A DNA stretch of 32,491 nucleotides from Dehalococcoidia bacterium (GTDB lineage: Bacteria; Chloroflexota; Dehalococcoidia; UBA2247; RBG-13-53-26): NCBI GenBank assembly GCA_016932645.1, contig JAFGCL010000028.1:1-32491 (forward strand), read 5' to 3'. A model generated the notes under the pieces. It was not told the DNA's origin. It saw only the letters and a list, made by a program, of their open reading frames with translations, and made no database searches. A program made the position numbers and the translations under genes. Of the stretch, positions 32,059-32,491 are shown in pieces. Positions within the stretch are counted from its first letter, which is position 1, and each line of letters opens with the position of its first letter.

Positions 32059-32491
32059 TCAGCCCTGGAACTTGAAGCCCCTCTCCTTGATCACCTTGGC
32101 GCAGGCGCGCACCACTTGCGAATCGTAGAGAGTCCCGTCACCACGCATCACCTCCGCCAGGGCATTGTCTATCCCCAGGGCCGGACGATAGGGACGGTGA
32201 GAAGACATGGCTTCCACGACGTCGGCGACAGCCAGTATCCGGGACTCCTGCAGGATGTCTTTCCCGTTCAAACCGAAGGGATATCCGGAGCCATTCAGCC
32301 GCTCATGGTGCTGGACCACAATGCGGGCGATGGGCCACTCAAACTCCACATTCTTCAGAATGTCGAACCCTACTTTGGGGTGAGCCTTGATCATGGAGAA
32401 CTCGATATCTGACAGTTTGCCCGGCTTGCTGAGTATCTCGGTGGGCACGGCGATCTTGCCGATGTCGTGAAGCAGGCCGGCTACACGTATA
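32059..32491 (-). CDS. HD-GYP domain protein, probable c-di-GMP phosphodiesterase (5' end outside window)
   Basis: The visible 143 codons run off the right edge. They contain GLLHDIGKIAVPTEI (HD metal motif), a central helix block IEFSMIKAHPKVGFDIL, HHERLNGSGYPFGL (the HHExxxGxGYP signature) and ILAVADVVEAMSSHRPYRPALG. They end with a short tail ERGFKFQG. These are the landmarks of HD-GYP phosphodiesterases, which hydrolyse cyclic-di-GMP. Any N-terminal sensor or receiver domain is not in the window. It is convergent with the HDAC-like gene, with a 55-nt gap and no clear terminator. Confidence 0.92.
   Translation of the reverse strand, partial: IRVAGLLHDIGKIAVPTEILSKPGKLSDIEFSMIKAHPKVGFDILKNVEFEWPIARIVVQHHERLNGSGYPFGLNGKDILQESRILAVADVVEAMSSHRPYRPALGIDNALAEVMRGDGTLYDSQVVRACAKVIKERGFKFQG

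Overview
The window is about 32.5 kb of fairly GC-rich DNA, densely packed with genes and almost certainly from an anaerobic bacterium of the phylum Chloroflexota, probably an uncultured member of class Dehalococcoidia. That placement is inference. It rests on the order rpsD-rpoA-rplQ-truA-rplM-rpsI, a bifunctional phosphoglucose/phosphomannose isomerase beside a phosphohexomutase and metK-ahcY, a folate-independent 'core' methionine synthase of the MesB kind, and many ferredoxin- and acyl-CoA-related genes. I saw no rRNA, tRNA, CRISPR array or intact insertion sequence.

Region 1 (1-3012, + strand) is the end of the ribosomal protein/RNA polymerase operon. Region 2 (3149-13300, - strand) is a one-carbon and sugar-phosphate block: mtnA-mtnP (methylthioadenosine salvage), a MesB-like methionine synthase, a THEP1-type NTPase gene broken by one in-frame TAG, a zinc alcohol dehydrogenase, then ahcY-metK-phosphohexomutase-PGI/PMI. 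Together mtnA, mtnP, mesB, metK and ahcY make and recycle methionine, SAM, SAH and MTA.

Region 3 (13350-20175) has a MarR regulator with its own good promoter, followed on the other strand by a four-gene cluster resembling an ATP-dependent (class I) benzoyl-CoA reductase: two HgdB/BcrBC-type Fe-S subunits and two ASKHA ATPase subunits, one carrying a fused ferredoxin domain. plsX and an acyl carrier protein lie downstream. plsX has an ideal Shine-Dalgarno but a GTA codon where its start should be.

Region 4 (20230-23815, - strand) is a secretion/surface module: a TasA/camelysin-like protein, a SipW-like signal peptidase and a secreted six-unit propeller protein. The peptidase carries at its N-terminus what looks like an IS3-family transposase integrase domain in which all three catalytic acids are replaced. 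This is the most unusual feature of the window.

Region 5 (24010-32491) holds a methyl-accepting chemotaxis protein, a 45-residue Cys-rich small ORF, two paralogous winged-helix/ferredoxin proteins on opposite strands flanking an NTF2-like protein, an acyl-CoA dehydrogenase translationally coupled to a histone-deacetylase-family protein (both with altered catalytic positions), and the 3' part of an HD-GYP phosphodiesterase gene cut by the window edge.
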